Position numbers and translations under genes: made by a program. A stretch of 64,000 nt of DNA from an uncultured Bacteroides sp. (GTDB lineage Bacteria; Bacteroidota; Bacteroidia; Bacteroidales; Bacteroidaceae): assembly GCA_900766005.1 (NCBI GenBank), contig CAAFTU010000065.1, forward strand, positions 1 to 64,000. Reading direction: 5' to 3'. The notes under the pieces are model-generated. The model ran no database searches. It had not been told where the DNA came from and saw only the letters and a list, made by a program, of their open reading frames with translations. Of the stretch, positions 43,487 to 53,607 are shown piece after piece. The stretch's first letter is position 1. Every line of letters begins with the position of its first letter.

Positions 43487-46400
43487 TTAGAAAGTGAAAT
43501 GAACGCCACACATGAAGGTACGTGCGGTAGGATAAGAACAGAAGTTATATCCCGGTGTGAAGGTACCTCCTGCATAGTCCACATTGTAACCTTTGTAGCC
43601 GGTAAAGGTGTGCAGGTTCTGTGCCGACACGTAGAAACGTACATCCGATACGTATTTGCCAAACCATTCGTTGGGGAAGTTGTAGCCCAGTTCTATATTG
43701 GCAATTTTCCAATAAGCTGCGTTCTGAATTTTGCGGTCGCTGAAGAGATCGTTCCAGGCCAGGCTGGCACTGTTGGTGACATAGGTACGTGGTACGCTGG
43801 AAAGATAGGTGCTGCCGTCTTCGCTGAAGCGATTGGCGTCGAGCATGGCTACGTCTTTGTTGCCCCAGCCATAGCAAGAGTTCAGAGAGTTGTGGATGTC
43901 GTCGCTAACATGATAGTTGAGTGCACCGAACGTAGCGATGCTCAGGTCGAAACGTTTGTATTCGAAGCGGGCGTTCAAACCGAAATTGATCTTAGGCATA
44001 CCGCTGCCCAATACTACCTGGTCATTGGCATCTACCTTTCCGTCAGGCTTTCCGTCGGGACCGCTTACGTCCTTATAGAGGCAGTCACCAATTTGGGCGC
44101 CTTCTTGTGTGGCATGGTTGTCCAAGTCAGCTTGTGTGCGGGCGATGCCATCATAAACCCATCCGTAGAATTTGCCGATCTCTTCACCTACGTTGGTGAT
44201 GTAGGCGCCGGAGATGTATGAATCGGTACCGAAGCCCAATGAGGTTACGCGGTTACGGACAGTACTTAAGTTAGCCGACACTTCATACTTGAAGTCGTGG
44301 TCTCGGTTGCGGTAAGTAGCTGCAAATTCGAAACCTGAATTGTTCATCGAAGCGGCGTTCATTGTTACGGTGGTATTGGATACACCGGCTTGTTCGGGAA
44401 CGGGAACAGCATAAAGCAGGTCTTCACTGGTGTTCTTGTACCATTCGGCAGTGAATTCCAGACGGTTGTTGAACAAGGCGAGGTCGATACCCACGTTGTA
44501 GCTTTTCTTCTTTTCCCAAGAAAGGTTGTTGTCTACGAAAGTGGAAATGGCAGAACCGGTGATGGGCGTGTTGCCAAAGCTATAAGTCATGTTATTACGT
44601 GCCATTACAGCCTGATACATGTATTCACCAATGTTTTCGTTACCGAGCTCGCCATAGCTGGCACGTACCTTGAACATGTTGACAATGTTTCTGTTGAAGG
44701 GGAAGAAAGACTCCTTGTCGAAACGCCATCCCACAGAAACAGAGGGGAAGGTGCCCCAACGGATATTTTGGGACAAGCGGGAACTGCCGTCGCGGCGCAC
44801 GGTTGCCGAGAACAGATAACGCTCGTCGTAGTTGTAGTTGATACGCCCGATGTAGGATAGGAGGGTGTGTTTGTATTCGAAGCTTTCAGCGTAAGTGTTG
44901 GCGGCATTCTGGAGTTGCAGGAAGTAAGGCTCGGTGAAGTTGACGCCCCAGCCTGTCAGCAAGTCGGTGTTTTCTTCTTCGTAAGTCTGGCCGGCTACCA
45001 GGTTAAAATGGTGTTTGCCGACGGTGGCATCATAAGTCAGCACGTTTTCAATCAAAGCATCGGCATAAGAGCGGGTAGCTTTGGTGAGACGTTCGTTGCT
45101 TTTGGCCAGATAGACACGGTTGCTCTGTACCCATGCAGGAATCCAGGTGAAGTCCTTGCAATGGGTTTTGCTGTAAGAGAGATTGACTTTATAGTTGAGC
45201 TTGTGGTTTTTGCTGTCAATACCGATCATTTTCAGGAGATCCACATCGGCAGAGGCTGTTCCTACAAAGCGGTCTACACGGGTATTGCGCTTTAACAGGT
45301 TATTGACCAGCAAGGGGTTGGAAGCTGAAATGTCACCATGTACGGTGTCGTAGTAAACACCATAACCATAAGAGTCATAGTTGAAGTTATTGGCGATCCC
45401 TACCAGATTGTCAAGTACCCAAGTAGAGTTGTCGTAGGCTTTGATGGTGGGTTGCATCAGCAAAGTACCACGCAGTATGTTGGTTACGTCTCCATACAGA
45501 CCTTGAACGTATTCGGAAGCGTTTGACAAACCCATGTTGTCTTGATCGGAGTGAGAGTAAACCAGGCTGGTATGGAACTTGATGAATTTGGTGTCCATCG
45601 TGTTGTTGACACGCGCCGTGTAACGTTCGTAGTTGGGACCGGCGCCTTCCAGTGTACCTTTCTGGTTGTAGTAATCTAATGAAACGTTATAAGTATTGTG
45701 GGCACCGCCACCGGAGAGGTTCACATTGTGATTTTGACGGATACCTGTTTTGAACACTTCTTTAAACCAGTTGGTATTGGTGTTATCCTGGAAATGATAT
45801 TTTCCGGTGGTACAGTCCAGCTTGTAACCGCCGGGCAGCGGAGTGTTGGAGTTGGCGCATGCCTGACCGATGTACTGGCTGTATTGGTCGGCATCCATTA
45901 CGTCATAGACACTACTGGGAATGTAGTCCATACCTACGTACCCATTGTAGTCTACTTTCAGCGGTTGGTCTTTCTGACCGCGTTTGGTAGTGATGATGAC
46001 CACACCGTTGGCTGCACGCGAACCGTAAATGGCAGCAGCCGATGCATCCTTCAGAATTTGGATGGTTTCAATATCGTTTGAAGAGAAATCGCGGATGGAA
46101 GTACCCATGGGGACACCATCGATAACATAAAGAGGAGAAGTGTCACCAAAAGATCCGACGCCACGGATACGGACGGTAGGGTCGGCACCGGGCTGCCCGT
46201 CGGAAGTGACTTGTACGCCTGATACTTTACCTTCGAGCATGGTGGAGATATTGGAATGGGATGTCTGTTTCAAGGCTTCCGTGTCTACTACAGCTACAGA
46301 ACCGGTCAAATCGGATTTCTTTTGTGTGCCATAACCTATGACAACAACTTGTTCCAGCATCTGGCTGTCGGGTTGCAATTGGATAGCTTCAATGATAGCG

Positions 46401-46696
46401 CGGTTACGAACAGCTACTTCGCGTTCCTTGTAGCCTACATAGCTTATCGAAAGGATAGCGTTTCCGGCAACCTCCAGTTGGAAGTTTCCGTCCACATCGG
46501 TAATGGTTCCACCTTGTCCTCCTTTAATTCTGACAGTAGCTCCTGTCAAGGGCTCACCTTGTTCATCGATAACTTGACCGTGAACCTTGATAGCCGGAGA
46601 TTGTGCCACGGTAGCTATAGCAGGTGTGGGATACACCATCATGCCACCCATAGCACACAGACTAAGCATTACGGAAAATAATAAATGTTTCCTCAT
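43487..46696 (-). CDS. SusC-like TonB-dependent oligosaccharide transporter
   Basis: 1069 residues. A signal peptide (about 1-30) is followed by a carboxypeptidase-regulatory-like domain (VHGQVIDEQGEPLTGATVRIKG, about 38-115), then the SusC plug with LEQVVVIGYGTQKKSDLTGS and the ADAxIYGSRAANGVVIITTK-type segment. The rest is beta barrel, ending in the aromatic-rich PTARTFMCGVHFTF. It imports oligosaccharides with energy from TonB. It heads the susC operon and is preceded by a repeated operator that also occurs at the GH43/GH51 promoter, so the HTCS at 49197 probably controls it. Confidence 0.95.
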   Translation of the reverse strand: MRKHLLFSVMLSLCAMGGMMVYPTPAIATVAQSPAIKVHGQVIDEQGEPLTGATVRIKGGQGGTITDVDGNFQLEVAGNAILSISYVGYKEREVAVRNRAIIEAIQLQPDSQMLEQVVVIGYGTQKKSDLTGSVAVVDTEALKQTSHSNISTMLEGKVSGVQVTSDGQPGADPTVRIRGVGSFGDTSPLYVIDGVPMGTSIRDFSSNDIETIQILKDASAAAIYGSRAANGVVIITTKRGQKDQPLKVDYNGYVGMDYIPSSVYDVMDADQYSQYIGQACANSNTPLPGGYKLDCTTGKYHFQDNTNTNWFKEVFKTGIRQNHNVNLSGGGAHNTYNVSLDYYNQKGTLEGAGPNYERYTARVNNTMDTKFIKFHTSLVYSHSDQDNMGLSNASEYVQGLYGDVTNILRGTLLMQPTIKAYDNSTWVLDNLVGIANNFNYDSYGYGVYYDTVHGDISASNPLLVNNLLKRNTRVDRFVGTASADVDLLKMIGIDSKNHKLNYKVNLSYSKTHCKDFTWIPAWVQSNRVYLAKSNERLTKATRSYADALIENVLTYDATVGKHHFNLVAGQTYEEENTDLLTGWGVNFTEPYFLQLQNAANTYAESFEYKHTLLSYIGRINYNYDERYLFSATVRRDGSSRLSQNIRWGTFPSVSVGWRFDKESFFPFNRNIVNMFKVRASYGELGNENIGEYMYQAVMARNNMTYSFGNTPITGSAISTFVDNNLSWEKKKSYNVGIDLALFNNRLEFTAEWYKNTSEDLLYAVPVPEQAGVSNTTVTMNAASMNNSGFEFAATYRNRDHDFKYEVSANLSTVRNRVTSLGFGTDSYISGAYITNVGEEIGKFYGWVYDGIARTQADLDNHATQEGAQIGDCLYKDVSGPDGKPDGKVDANDQVVLGSGMPKINFGLNARFEYKRFDLSIATFGALNYHVSDDIHNSLNSCYGWGNKDVAMLDANRFSEDGSTYLSSVPRTYVTNSASLAWNDLFSDRKIQNAAYWKIANIELGYNFPNEWFGKYVSDVRFYVSAQNLHTFTGYKGYNVDYAGGTFTPGYNFCSYPTARTFMCGVHFTF

Positions 46697-46904
46697 TTTT
46701 TTAAGTATTAAATTAGTAGATTAAATTGTTGCTGATGTATTGAATTGAGATGTTGGATTATTGTACAATCCAATGTTGAATACTCTAGGTAGACAAACCA
46801 CAGAGTTTATAAATATGCTGGAGCTATTCTTCATAATATTTAAGATTAGGATTAGACTTTAAAAGCAGGGTTCTCTTCCGAAAGATTGAGCACCGATTGC
46901 ATGA

Positions 46905-46960
46905 CAAAAGTATAATTTACACCGTAAACAGGGGTGGACAAACGGTTTTATAGGGTGGAC
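46905..46960 (-). promoter_or_regulatory. HTCS-type operator and promoter of the susC operon
   Basis: On the minus strand two GTCCACC sites lie 21 nt apart (plus-strand 46933-46939 and 46954-46960), and 21 nt beyond them is the -7 box TACTTTTG (46905-46912). The box is about 210 nt upstream of susC. The rest of the 439-nt gap 46697-47135, apart from the hairpin at 47059, shows nothing else recognisable. Confidence 0.7.
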
Positions 46961-47058
46961 GAATGGATAATGGAAAAAAATGTATTTATTCCGCTTATAG
47001 TTTGCGTCTTTTGGAGGTGGTGAGATAGGCTTAGGAGAAGGCTTTTTTTATATAAAGT

Positions 47059-47100
47059 CATGTAGCCGGACAACCTGGTGAAGGACTGTCCGGCTACATG
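47059..47100 (-). terminator. Perfect 14-bp hairpin downstream of GH97
   Basis: CATGTAGCCGGACA (47059-47072) pairs exactly with TGTCCGGCTACATG (47087-47100) around a 14-nt loop, 35 nt after the GH97 stop. The following U tract is weak on the minus strand. Confidence 0.55.
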
Positions 47101-47135
47101 AGGGATAAAATACAAATAAAATTCTCTGAAAGGAA

Positions 47136-49079
47136 TTATTTCACAAGTAAAAATCCTCCTTCCGCCTGCATCGTAATGCTGACTTCATCATTCTTTTTTA
47201 ATGTTATCTCTTCAGCGTGAGGATTTAGTTTTTTATCGTCCTGATAAAGCATCACTTTATCTCCTTTAGTACACATGGGAAGGTTCAACTTTAATTTCAG
47301 CGGTTCTTTTTGTGCATTGATTCCGGCTATGTACCATTTATCGGCATGCCGACGTGCCAGTACTACGTATTTGCCCGGATAGCCGTCAATGAATCTTGTT
47401 TCGTTCCATGTGGTGGGAACTTGCTTCATGAAATCCAAACAAACTTGGGGGGCATCGGTCAGGTTATTAGGCGCCAACGCAAAATTCTGAATAGGATTTT
47501 GGAATAAAACGGCTGTTGCCAGTTGGAATACATCAGTGGTCTTGCGTATGCTTCCGCCGTCATTGTTGCGGTTGAGGCGTTTGTTGAGGAATGTGCCACC
47601 AAACTCCATGCAACCGATGGTGTTGCGGATAAATGGATGCAGACAGGCATTAAATGCTTCTTCATCGCAAAAATGTTGTTGGAAAATCAGGTTTTCCGAT
47701 GCGAGCACGGCTTCGCTTCCTACATAATTAGGATACATACGCTCCCATCCCCGAGGAAGGGTACAGCCGTGGAAAATGACCATCAGTCCATTATCATCCG
47801 CATCGCTCAGGATGGCTTCGTACAGACGCATGGTTTCCTGCTTGTCACCTCCGAAGAAGTCTACTTTGATTCCTTTTACTCCTATATTATGCAGCCATTT
47901 CATTTCCTTTTTACGGATAATGGGATTGTCCATGTAATTGGTAGGACCTTGTACTATATCATTCCAGTAGCCGCTGGAACTATACCATAAAAATACATCT
48001 ACATTTTTACTGTGTGCATAGTCTATGAAGTCTTTCATACGTTCACGGCCGATGTTGGTATCCCACCAGTTGTCTATCAATACATATTCATATCCCATGG
48101 CGGCAGCAAGATTTACATATTTTTTCTGATCGTCGAAATTGATGCTGCCATCTTGCCAAAGTATCCAGCTCCAGGTTCCGCGTCCCATTTTGTATGTATG
48201 CTCCGTTGGGTAAAGAGGTTCCACGACATCCCATGGAATCGTTGTTTCTACAATGGGCTTCAGGTTTTCGCCTACAGTAATAGTACGCCAAGGAGTGGAA
48301 CCGGGCAATGCAAGACCGGGAGATGCCGTACCGTTACCGTTGTTTTCTTCGGGCATGGGGAAAGCGAGGGTATAAAGTCCGTCGGCGGTGGCATCGCTCA
48401 GGTGTGAACCACAGTATTTGCTGTCTACTCCGGTTTCACTGATAAGTGCCCAGCCATTTTCTCCTACATGGAACAGACAAGGAAATGTGTAACCGTGCCC
48501 ATATTGTGAACGTACATTCATAGGAGCGTCAGCCTTATATTCTTCCTCATAACTGGGCTTGGTACGTTTCCAACCTATCATGGCGTCACTTTGCGGGCAC
48601 AGGAAAGTAGTGGTGAAGGAGGGGAAGTCAAAACCGGTAGTCTCTTTTTCTATCACGATGCTTCCCGTATCGCCATATTTGGGCATTTCGTAACGGAAAG
48701 CAATATCGTTGTTGCTTACGCGGAATATTATATTTATATTTTTCTTTTCTTTATTGGTAAAGGTGCATGTAAGTTCATTGGCTTGATAATGAATTTGTGA
48801 TTGTTTGATACGGTCTTGCGTATAGGTCTTATCTATTTTATTCTCTTTTTGTCCGGTGAAAGTCATATCCCGGCTGAAGTCCCCCACATTGGCAACAAAA
48901 CCTAAAGGTGAATCTTCCAGGATGGTCTTGTCCTTATAGGTAACGGAATAAACGGGGATACCCTGTTTTACGGATACATTTACTTTCAAAAAGGAATCGG
49001 GTCCTGTAACTGTAGCTTGTTGGGCAAAAGCTGACATTGTAGTGATGGCAAGCAGCCAAGTCATAAATTGTTTTTTCAT
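47136..49079 (-). CDS. GH97 glycoside hydrolase, retaining type (alpha-galactosidase or beta-L-arabinopyranosidase)
   Basis: 647 residues from MKKQFMTWLLAITTMSAFAQ, a Sec signal; a frame to 49178 only adds unlikely sequence. The N-terminal beta-sandwich runs to about 270. The catalytic barrel has GTWSWILWQDGSINFDDQKKYV and YEYVLIDNWWDTNIG, and the Asp in IKVDFFGG matches the nucleophile of the retaining GH97 branch. The inverting alpha-glucosidase branch has Glu residues instead. In a locus for arabinan, a beta-L-arabinopyranosidase activity, known for some GH97 enzymes, is attractive because that sugar resembles galactose. No lipobox, so probably periplasmic. It has its own promoter box. Confidence 0.85.
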   Translation of the reverse strand: MKKQFMTWLLAITTMSAFAQQATVTGPDSFLKVNVSVKQGIPVYSVTYKDKTILEDSPLGFVANVGDFSRDMTFTGQKENKIDKTYTQDRIKQSQIHYQANELTCTFTNKEKKNINIIFRVSNNDIAFRYEMPKYGDTGSIVIEKETTGFDFPSFTTTFLCPQSDAMIGWKRTKPSYEEEYKADAPMNVRSQYGHGYTFPCLFHVGENGWALISETGVDSKYCGSHLSDATADGLYTLAFPMPEENNGNGTASPGLALPGSTPWRTITVGENLKPIVETTIPWDVVEPLYPTEHTYKMGRGTWSWILWQDGSINFDDQKKYVNLAAAMGYEYVLIDNWWDTNIGRERMKDFIDYAHSKNVDVFLWYSSSGYWNDIVQGPTNYMDNPIIRKKEMKWLHNIGVKGIKVDFFGGDKQETMRLYEAILSDADDNGLMVIFHGCTLPRGWERMYPNYVGSEAVLASENLIFQQHFCDEEAFNACLHPFIRNTIGCMEFGGTFLNKRLNRNNDGGSIRKTTDVFQLATAVLFQNPIQNFALAPNNLTDAPQVCLDFMKQVPTTWNETRFIDGYPGKYVVLARRHADKWYIAGINAQKEPLKLKLNLPMCTKGDKVMLYQDDKKLNPHAEEITLKKNDEVSITMQAEGGFLLVK

Positions 49080-49109
49080 GGGTATTAAATATGCTATTAT
49101 AATGTAGAG

Positions 49110-49117
49110 CAAAGATA
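49110..49117 (-). promoter_or_regulatory. Promoter box of the GH97 gene
   Basis: TATCTTTG on the minus strand matches TAnnTTTG, 30 nt upstream of the ATG at 49079. No GTCCACC pair is found here, unlike the susC and GH43 promoters. Confidence 0.5.
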
Positions 49118-49196
49118 ATTTATTTAGCGAGACGAGAGCGTAGAAAAACGGAGCATTTATGGTATACAATCCGTTCATTTTACGCTCTGGAATAAG

Positions 49197-52100
49197 TCAG
49201 TCGGTTCCATTCTCCATCATCGAACTGGGTGTTGTTCCGAAATGTTTTGTAAAGCAGCGTGTGAAGTATTTGGGATCATTGAATCCTACTTCGTATGCTA
49301 TCTCAGATATATTCATATTGTGCGTCAGCCGGTTACGGATAATAAGTTCCCGCGCAAGATTCAGCCGGTAGTTACGCATGAATTGTCCGGCAGACTGTCC
49401 CGTCAGATTTTGCATTTTTTTGTTCATCAAACTTTTGCTTACCCCCATTGCTTCGATGAAATCGCTTATTTCGTAATAGGAGTTCTTATAGTTTTCTTTC
49501 ACAATCTGCATCGCTTTGTCCAGGAATTTCTTGTCACTGGATTCTTTTTCGATATTCAGTGCATCCACGTCCATACTGTATGAGAACTTTTGTTGGAAAC
49601 GTTTGCGGTTTTCCAGTATATTGGATATCCGGGCCAGCAGCAAAGTATCATCAAATGGTTTCAGCAGGTATTCGTCTACACCTATACGGAAGCTTTCGAT
49701 ACGCGATTCGTTGGATGTTTTGGCTGTGAGCATCAGGAAGGGGATATGTGAGATGGCGAAATTGGATTTTACCCGGCGGGACAGTTCCATACCATCCATG
49801 ACAGGCATCATCAGGTCGCTAACAATAAAATCCACGTTCTGGGATTGGAGCACAGTCAATGCTTCTTCACCTTGGGATGCTTCGAGCACGTTATAATATT
49901 CGGCCAGAATGGAACGGATATAGTCGCGCATATCTTTGTTGTCTTCTACTACCAGAATCGTCAGTTTTCCATTGGTGGCAGGTTGCAAGGCCAGCGGAGA
50001 TCCTACCGGTTCTTTAACTTGCTCTGTTGGTGCGGGCAGACTGTCTGCATCGGCATATTGCAAAGGAAGTAAAATACGGAAAGAACATCCTTTGCTCTGA
50101 TTATTCTTGGCACAAATTGAACCTCCATGCAACTGGACAATTCGTTTGCATAGATAGAGGCCGATTCCGGTCCCGCTTTGTCCGTTGATAGAGGAATGCG
50201 TCTTGTTTTGTGATTGGTAGAAGCGGTTGAATACTTTGTCTATCTCTTCTTCGGGCAGTCCTGGCCCCGTATCCCGGATACAGATGAACAACTTTTCCTG
50301 CTCTTCCTGGCGGAAGGGGGTGGCATAGATGGTAATTTGTCCTCCTTTGGGGGTAAATTTCAAAGCATTTCCTATCAAATTGACAATCACTTTATGCATG
50401 GCATCCTCATCGTACATGATTTCACATGAAGGAAGGCGGAAACGACGTTCGATGGTTATTCCTCTTTCGGATGCATATGCGTCGAAGGGAACCAGCAGTT
50501 CATTGAGTAACTTGGTAAAGTTGCCCGGGTTGCGGACAATTTCCATTTTCCCTGATTCTACTTTGCGGAAGTCCATTAATTGGTTGACCAGTGAGAGCAG
50601 ATATTTTGAGTTGCGCTCCACAAAATGTAATTGTTCAATGACTTGAGGATTGTAGCTTAGTTTCAATGCCCTTTCTATAGGTCCTACGATTAATGTCAAC
50701 GGAGTACGGAATTCATGGGTGATATTGGTGAAGAAGGCGAGTTTGTCAACCGTCAATTCCTGTACTTTCTTTGACATTTGTATCAGTTGCCCTTTTTGTT
50801 TGGTTATTTTTTCGTTTTGCTGTTTCAATAGTTGGTTTTGACGATAGAGCTCGCTTGCCTGAGTGGAAAGCAGTTTTTTTTGTTCTTCCAGTTCACGGGT
50901 ACGTTCCTCTACTTTGATGTGGAGTATTTCTTGTTGTTCTTTTAACGAACGAAGCCTCCATGATAATACCTTATATATAAGGAAAGATAGAAGAACCAAT
51001 ATGGACAGAATGAACCAGATGGTTTTATAGAAATAAGGTGATACGGCAATGTGGAGTTCTGCCATTTCTTCCAGCCATTGTTTGCCGTCGGGGGCATAAC
51101 GCAGTTCGAAAGTATAGTTGCCGGGACGCAGGTTGGTATAGGCGGCTTGTCGCCTGTTGGCCGGCACTTTTATCCATTTGTCGTCAAATCCTTTCAAGCG
51201 GTAATAATAATTGGCGAATGTCGACGCGTCATAATCCAGTGCGGCAAATTCAATATAGAGAGATTTGTCGCGTTCGTGTAACTGTAAGGTGCCGTTTGTG
51301 TACAATCGTTCTTCATTGGCCACACGAACATGGGTGAATGCCAGAGGAACAGCCTCCTTGGGATTTGTGTCTATGACTGGTTTGACTACAGACAGCCCTT
51401 TAGTACTTCCTACATACAAATCTCCATTGGCGGCACGGCATATTGCGTTCCAATAGAACTGGTTGGATAATAGTCCGTCTTTCCGGGTATAGTTGAAGAA
51501 GCTGTTGTTGTTAGGATTGAAGCGGGAGAGTCCGTTGGTGGTGGTAATCCAAAGATACCCTTCTTTATCTTCCGATATGCAGCGGACACTGTTGTTTATC
51601 AGTCCGTCTTCGGTGGTGAAGGAGCGGAAGGTATATTCTCCGTTTTCTGTTGGTGAGGATTTGTAGAAACCATATCCGTTGCTGCCTATCCATAGGGTTC
51701 CGTCTTTAGACTGGGTGATGTAGGTTACCCTTTCCTTCAACTTTGATTCCGGTTCGTCCAGCTTGATCCTCCAGAGTTGATAAATCAGTCTGGGGGCTTT
51801 CAAACTGCTTAGATCTATTCGGCAAAGTCCTTCTGTAAGTCCCAGCCACAGGTGGTTATCCTTATCTATATAGTATCCTGTACAGCCTTCAATTCCACCT
51901 AGGTTCATACCCTTGAATGGTTCGGTGAGCGTTTGTGTTTTCAAGTCGTAAACATAGATATTGGTACTGGTTCCCACCCAGATGGCATTATTCAAGTGGT
52001 CATAGCAGATACTTCCGGCCCATCCCCATGAGAAGTCTCCGTATTCGGGTATTTCTATGTGGTGGAATTGTTTGTTCTGCGGATTTTTCATGTCTATCCA

Positions 52101-53423
52101 TCCTATGCCTCCTCCCCAGGTTCCTATCCAGAGTCTTCCATCGTTATCGCTGGTAAAACAACTGACGGTATTATGGCTTAGGTGGGCGGGTGCATCAGTG
52201 GTATAGTGTTCAAAAGTGTTGCTGCCGGGAGCCCGCCGGTTTAAACCTCCTTCTACGGTTCCTACCCATAAAACACCCGACGGGTCTTCATAAATGGCAT
52301 TGACGGGATTTTGGGAAAGACTTCCGGGAATGGTGGGAATATGATAATAGTTTTGTACCAACAGCATCCGGCGGCTCATCTTGTTCAGCCCTCCCACTTC
52401 GGTTCCTACCCAGATAATGTCACCATCGGTCAGCAGACAGTTTACGAAGTCACAGTTCAATGTGTTTTGTACGATTTCTCCTTCTCCGGTATCTTTATTT
52501 ATCCGCTCAAAATTGTCTGTCAACGCATTATAAAGGTTTATACCTTTTAGGGTGGCAACCAGCATGGTATGTTCTCCTGTTTCTGCTATGTCTGTGATAA
52601 AGTTTTGGGAAAGCGAGTTGTTGTCATTCGGATCGTACATATAATGCTTCATCAGTTCCGTATCCATATTGTATCGGAAAAGGCCTTGTGCGCTGCCAAT
52701 CCAAATTTCATTTTCTTTCCGGCAGATTACTTGTATGGACACACCGGGTAATTGCAGGGCAGATGAAATGAATGTGGGTTCCTGTACTTCCATAGCCGAT
52801 TCTTTGATGCGGTAGATACCGTCTTTGTAGTTTATCCAAAGATAGTCTTCCACCTCACAAATAGTCCGGATGGATTCTCCTGCCGGCACTTCGCATATTT
52901 TAATGATCTGTCTTATATTTCCTTGTTTGTCAAAGGTAATTTTGAATAAATTGTTTTCCGAACAAACCCAAATATTTCCCGCTTTGCTATGGAGAATGAG
53001 ATGGGAGGGGCGGTTGCACAGTGAAATAAGTTTGTCTTTCGTATCAGCGACTTGTACAGTCTGCATGGTTTGTATATCCAATATGTCAATACCCATTTCA
53101 CTGACAGCCCAAATACGCTTGAAGTTATCCTCACACAGTTTGTTTATGAAGTTGCTTCGTAGTTTGGTGTGGGTGCTTCCCATATTGAAGGCGGTAAATT
53201 CATAACCGTCATAACGGGCGATTCCTTCCCCACGGGTGGCAATCCATAAAAAGCCCTGACTGTCTTTCAATATATCGTCCACGAAGTTGTGAGGCAGTCC
53301 TTCATCCATCGTAATAGCGGTGACGTTATAGCGTTCAGACCATTTTCCGGCGGTCTCTTCAGCTTGCATAGACAGGCTCGACAGAAAGATGAACAGGGCA
53401 AATAGCAAAGAATGTCTTTTCAT
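49197..53423 (-). CDS. Hybrid two-component system (HTCS) regulator of the sugar locus
   Basis: 1408 residues from MKRHSLLFALFIF (signal or membrane segment). The periplasmic sensor is two seven-bladed propellers of Reg_prop repeats (such as SQGFLWIATRGEGIARYDG, about 30-680), then a Y_Y_Y domain (YYYRLKGFDDKWIKVPANRRQ), a membrane helix near 790 and a coiled coil. The cytoplasmic part has HisKA (NITHEFRTPLTLIVG), HATPase (LIGNALKFTPKGG, GTGIGLYLCKRI), a receiver (VVEDNKDMRDYI, Asp in FIVSDLMMPVMDG, Lys in EYLLKPFD) and an AraC helix-turn-helix at the end. It should sense an oligosaccharide and activate the locus. It is divergent from the GH43 gene at 53711. Confidence 0.95.
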   Translation of the reverse strand: MKRHSLLFALFIFLSSLSMQAEETAGKWSERYNVTAITMDEGLPHNFVDDILKDSQGFLWIATRGEGIARYDGYEFTAFNMGSTHTKLRSNFINKLCEDNFKRIWAVSEMGIDILDIQTMQTVQVADTKDKLISLCNRPSHLILHSKAGNIWVCSENNLFKITFDKQGNIRQIIKICEVPAGESIRTICEVEDYLWINYKDGIYRIKESAMEVQEPTFISSALQLPGVSIQVICRKENEIWIGSAQGLFRYNMDTELMKHYMYDPNDNNSLSQNFITDIAETGEHTMLVATLKGINLYNALTDNFERINKDTGEGEIVQNTLNCDFVNCLLTDGDIIWVGTEVGGLNKMSRRMLLVQNYYHIPTIPGSLSQNPVNAIYEDPSGVLWVGTVEGGLNRRAPGSNTFEHYTTDAPAHLSHNTVSCFTSDNDGRLWIGTWGGGIGWIDMKNPQNKQFHHIEIPEYGDFSWGWAGSICYDHLNNAIWVGTSTNIYVYDLKTQTLTEPFKGMNLGGIEGCTGYYIDKDNHLWLGLTEGLCRIDLSSLKAPRLIYQLWRIKLDEPESKLKERVTYITQSKDGTLWIGSNGYGFYKSSPTENGEYTFRSFTTEDGLINNSVRCISEDKEGYLWITTTNGLSRFNPNNNSFFNYTRKDGLLSNQFYWNAICRAANGDLYVGSTKGLSVVKPVIDTNPKEAVPLAFTHVRVANEERLYTNGTLQLHERDKSLYIEFAALDYDASTFANYYYRLKGFDDKWIKVPANRRQAAYTNLRPGNYTFELRYAPDGKQWLEEMAELHIAVSPYFYKTIWFILSILVLLSFLIYKVLSWRLRSLKEQQEILHIKVEERTRELEEQKKLLSTQASELYRQNQLLKQQNEKITKQKGQLIQMSKKVQELTVDKLAFFTNITHEFRTPLTLIVGPIERALKLSYNPQVIEQLHFVERNSKYLLSLVNQLMDFRKVESGKMEIVRNPGNFTKLLNELLVPFDAYASERGITIERRFRLPSCEIMYDEDAMHKVIVNLIGNALKFTPKGGQITIYATPFRQEEQEKLFICIRDTGPGLPEEEIDKVFNRFYQSQNKTHSSINGQSGTGIGLYLCKRIVQLHGGSICAKNNQSKGCSFRILLPLQYADADSLPAPTEQVKEPVGSPLALQPATNGKLTILVVEDNKDMRDYIRSILAEYYNVLEASQGEEALTVLQSQNVDFIVSDLMMPVMDGMELSRRVKSNFAISHIPFLMLTAKTSNESRIESFRIGVDEYLLKPFDDTLLLARISNILENRKRFQQKFSYSMDVDALNIEKESSDKKFLDKAMQIVKENYKNSYYEISDFIEAMGVSKSLMNKKMQNLTGQSAGQFMRNYRLNLARELIIRNRLTHNMNISEIAYEVGFNDPKYFTRCFTKHFGTTPSSMMENGTD

Positions 53424-53467
53424 AGTGTGTAGTTCATTAATGACGTAAGAATATACCATTATGGAAA

Positions 53468-53475
53468 CAAAGATA
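53468..53475 (-). promoter_or_regulatory. Promoter box of the HTCS gene
   Basis: TATCTTTG on the minus strand matches TAnnTTTG, 44 nt upstream of the ATG. It lies close to but apart from the operator of the divergent GH43 gene. Confidence 0.5.
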
Positions 53476-53534
53476 TACCTTTTCGTTTTTCCTTAAAAAC
53501 AAACAAATCATTTTTATCCCTCTGCTGTACAAAT

Positions 53535-53591
53535 GTCCACCCTTTAAGCGATATTGTCCACCTGGCGAGCTTTTGGTTGCAGCTATATTTG
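53535..53591 (+). promoter_or_regulatory. HTCS-type operator and promoter of the GH43-GH51 operon
   Basis: Two GTCCACC sites (53535-53541 and 53556-53562) are 21 nt apart, and 22 nt later is the -7 box TATATTTG (53584-53591). Order, orientation and spacing match the susC promoter at 46905 almost exactly. A TTTTGG lies in between, where a -33 element would sit. Confidence 0.7.
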
Positions 53592-53607
53592 CATTAATAA
53601 TAATTAG

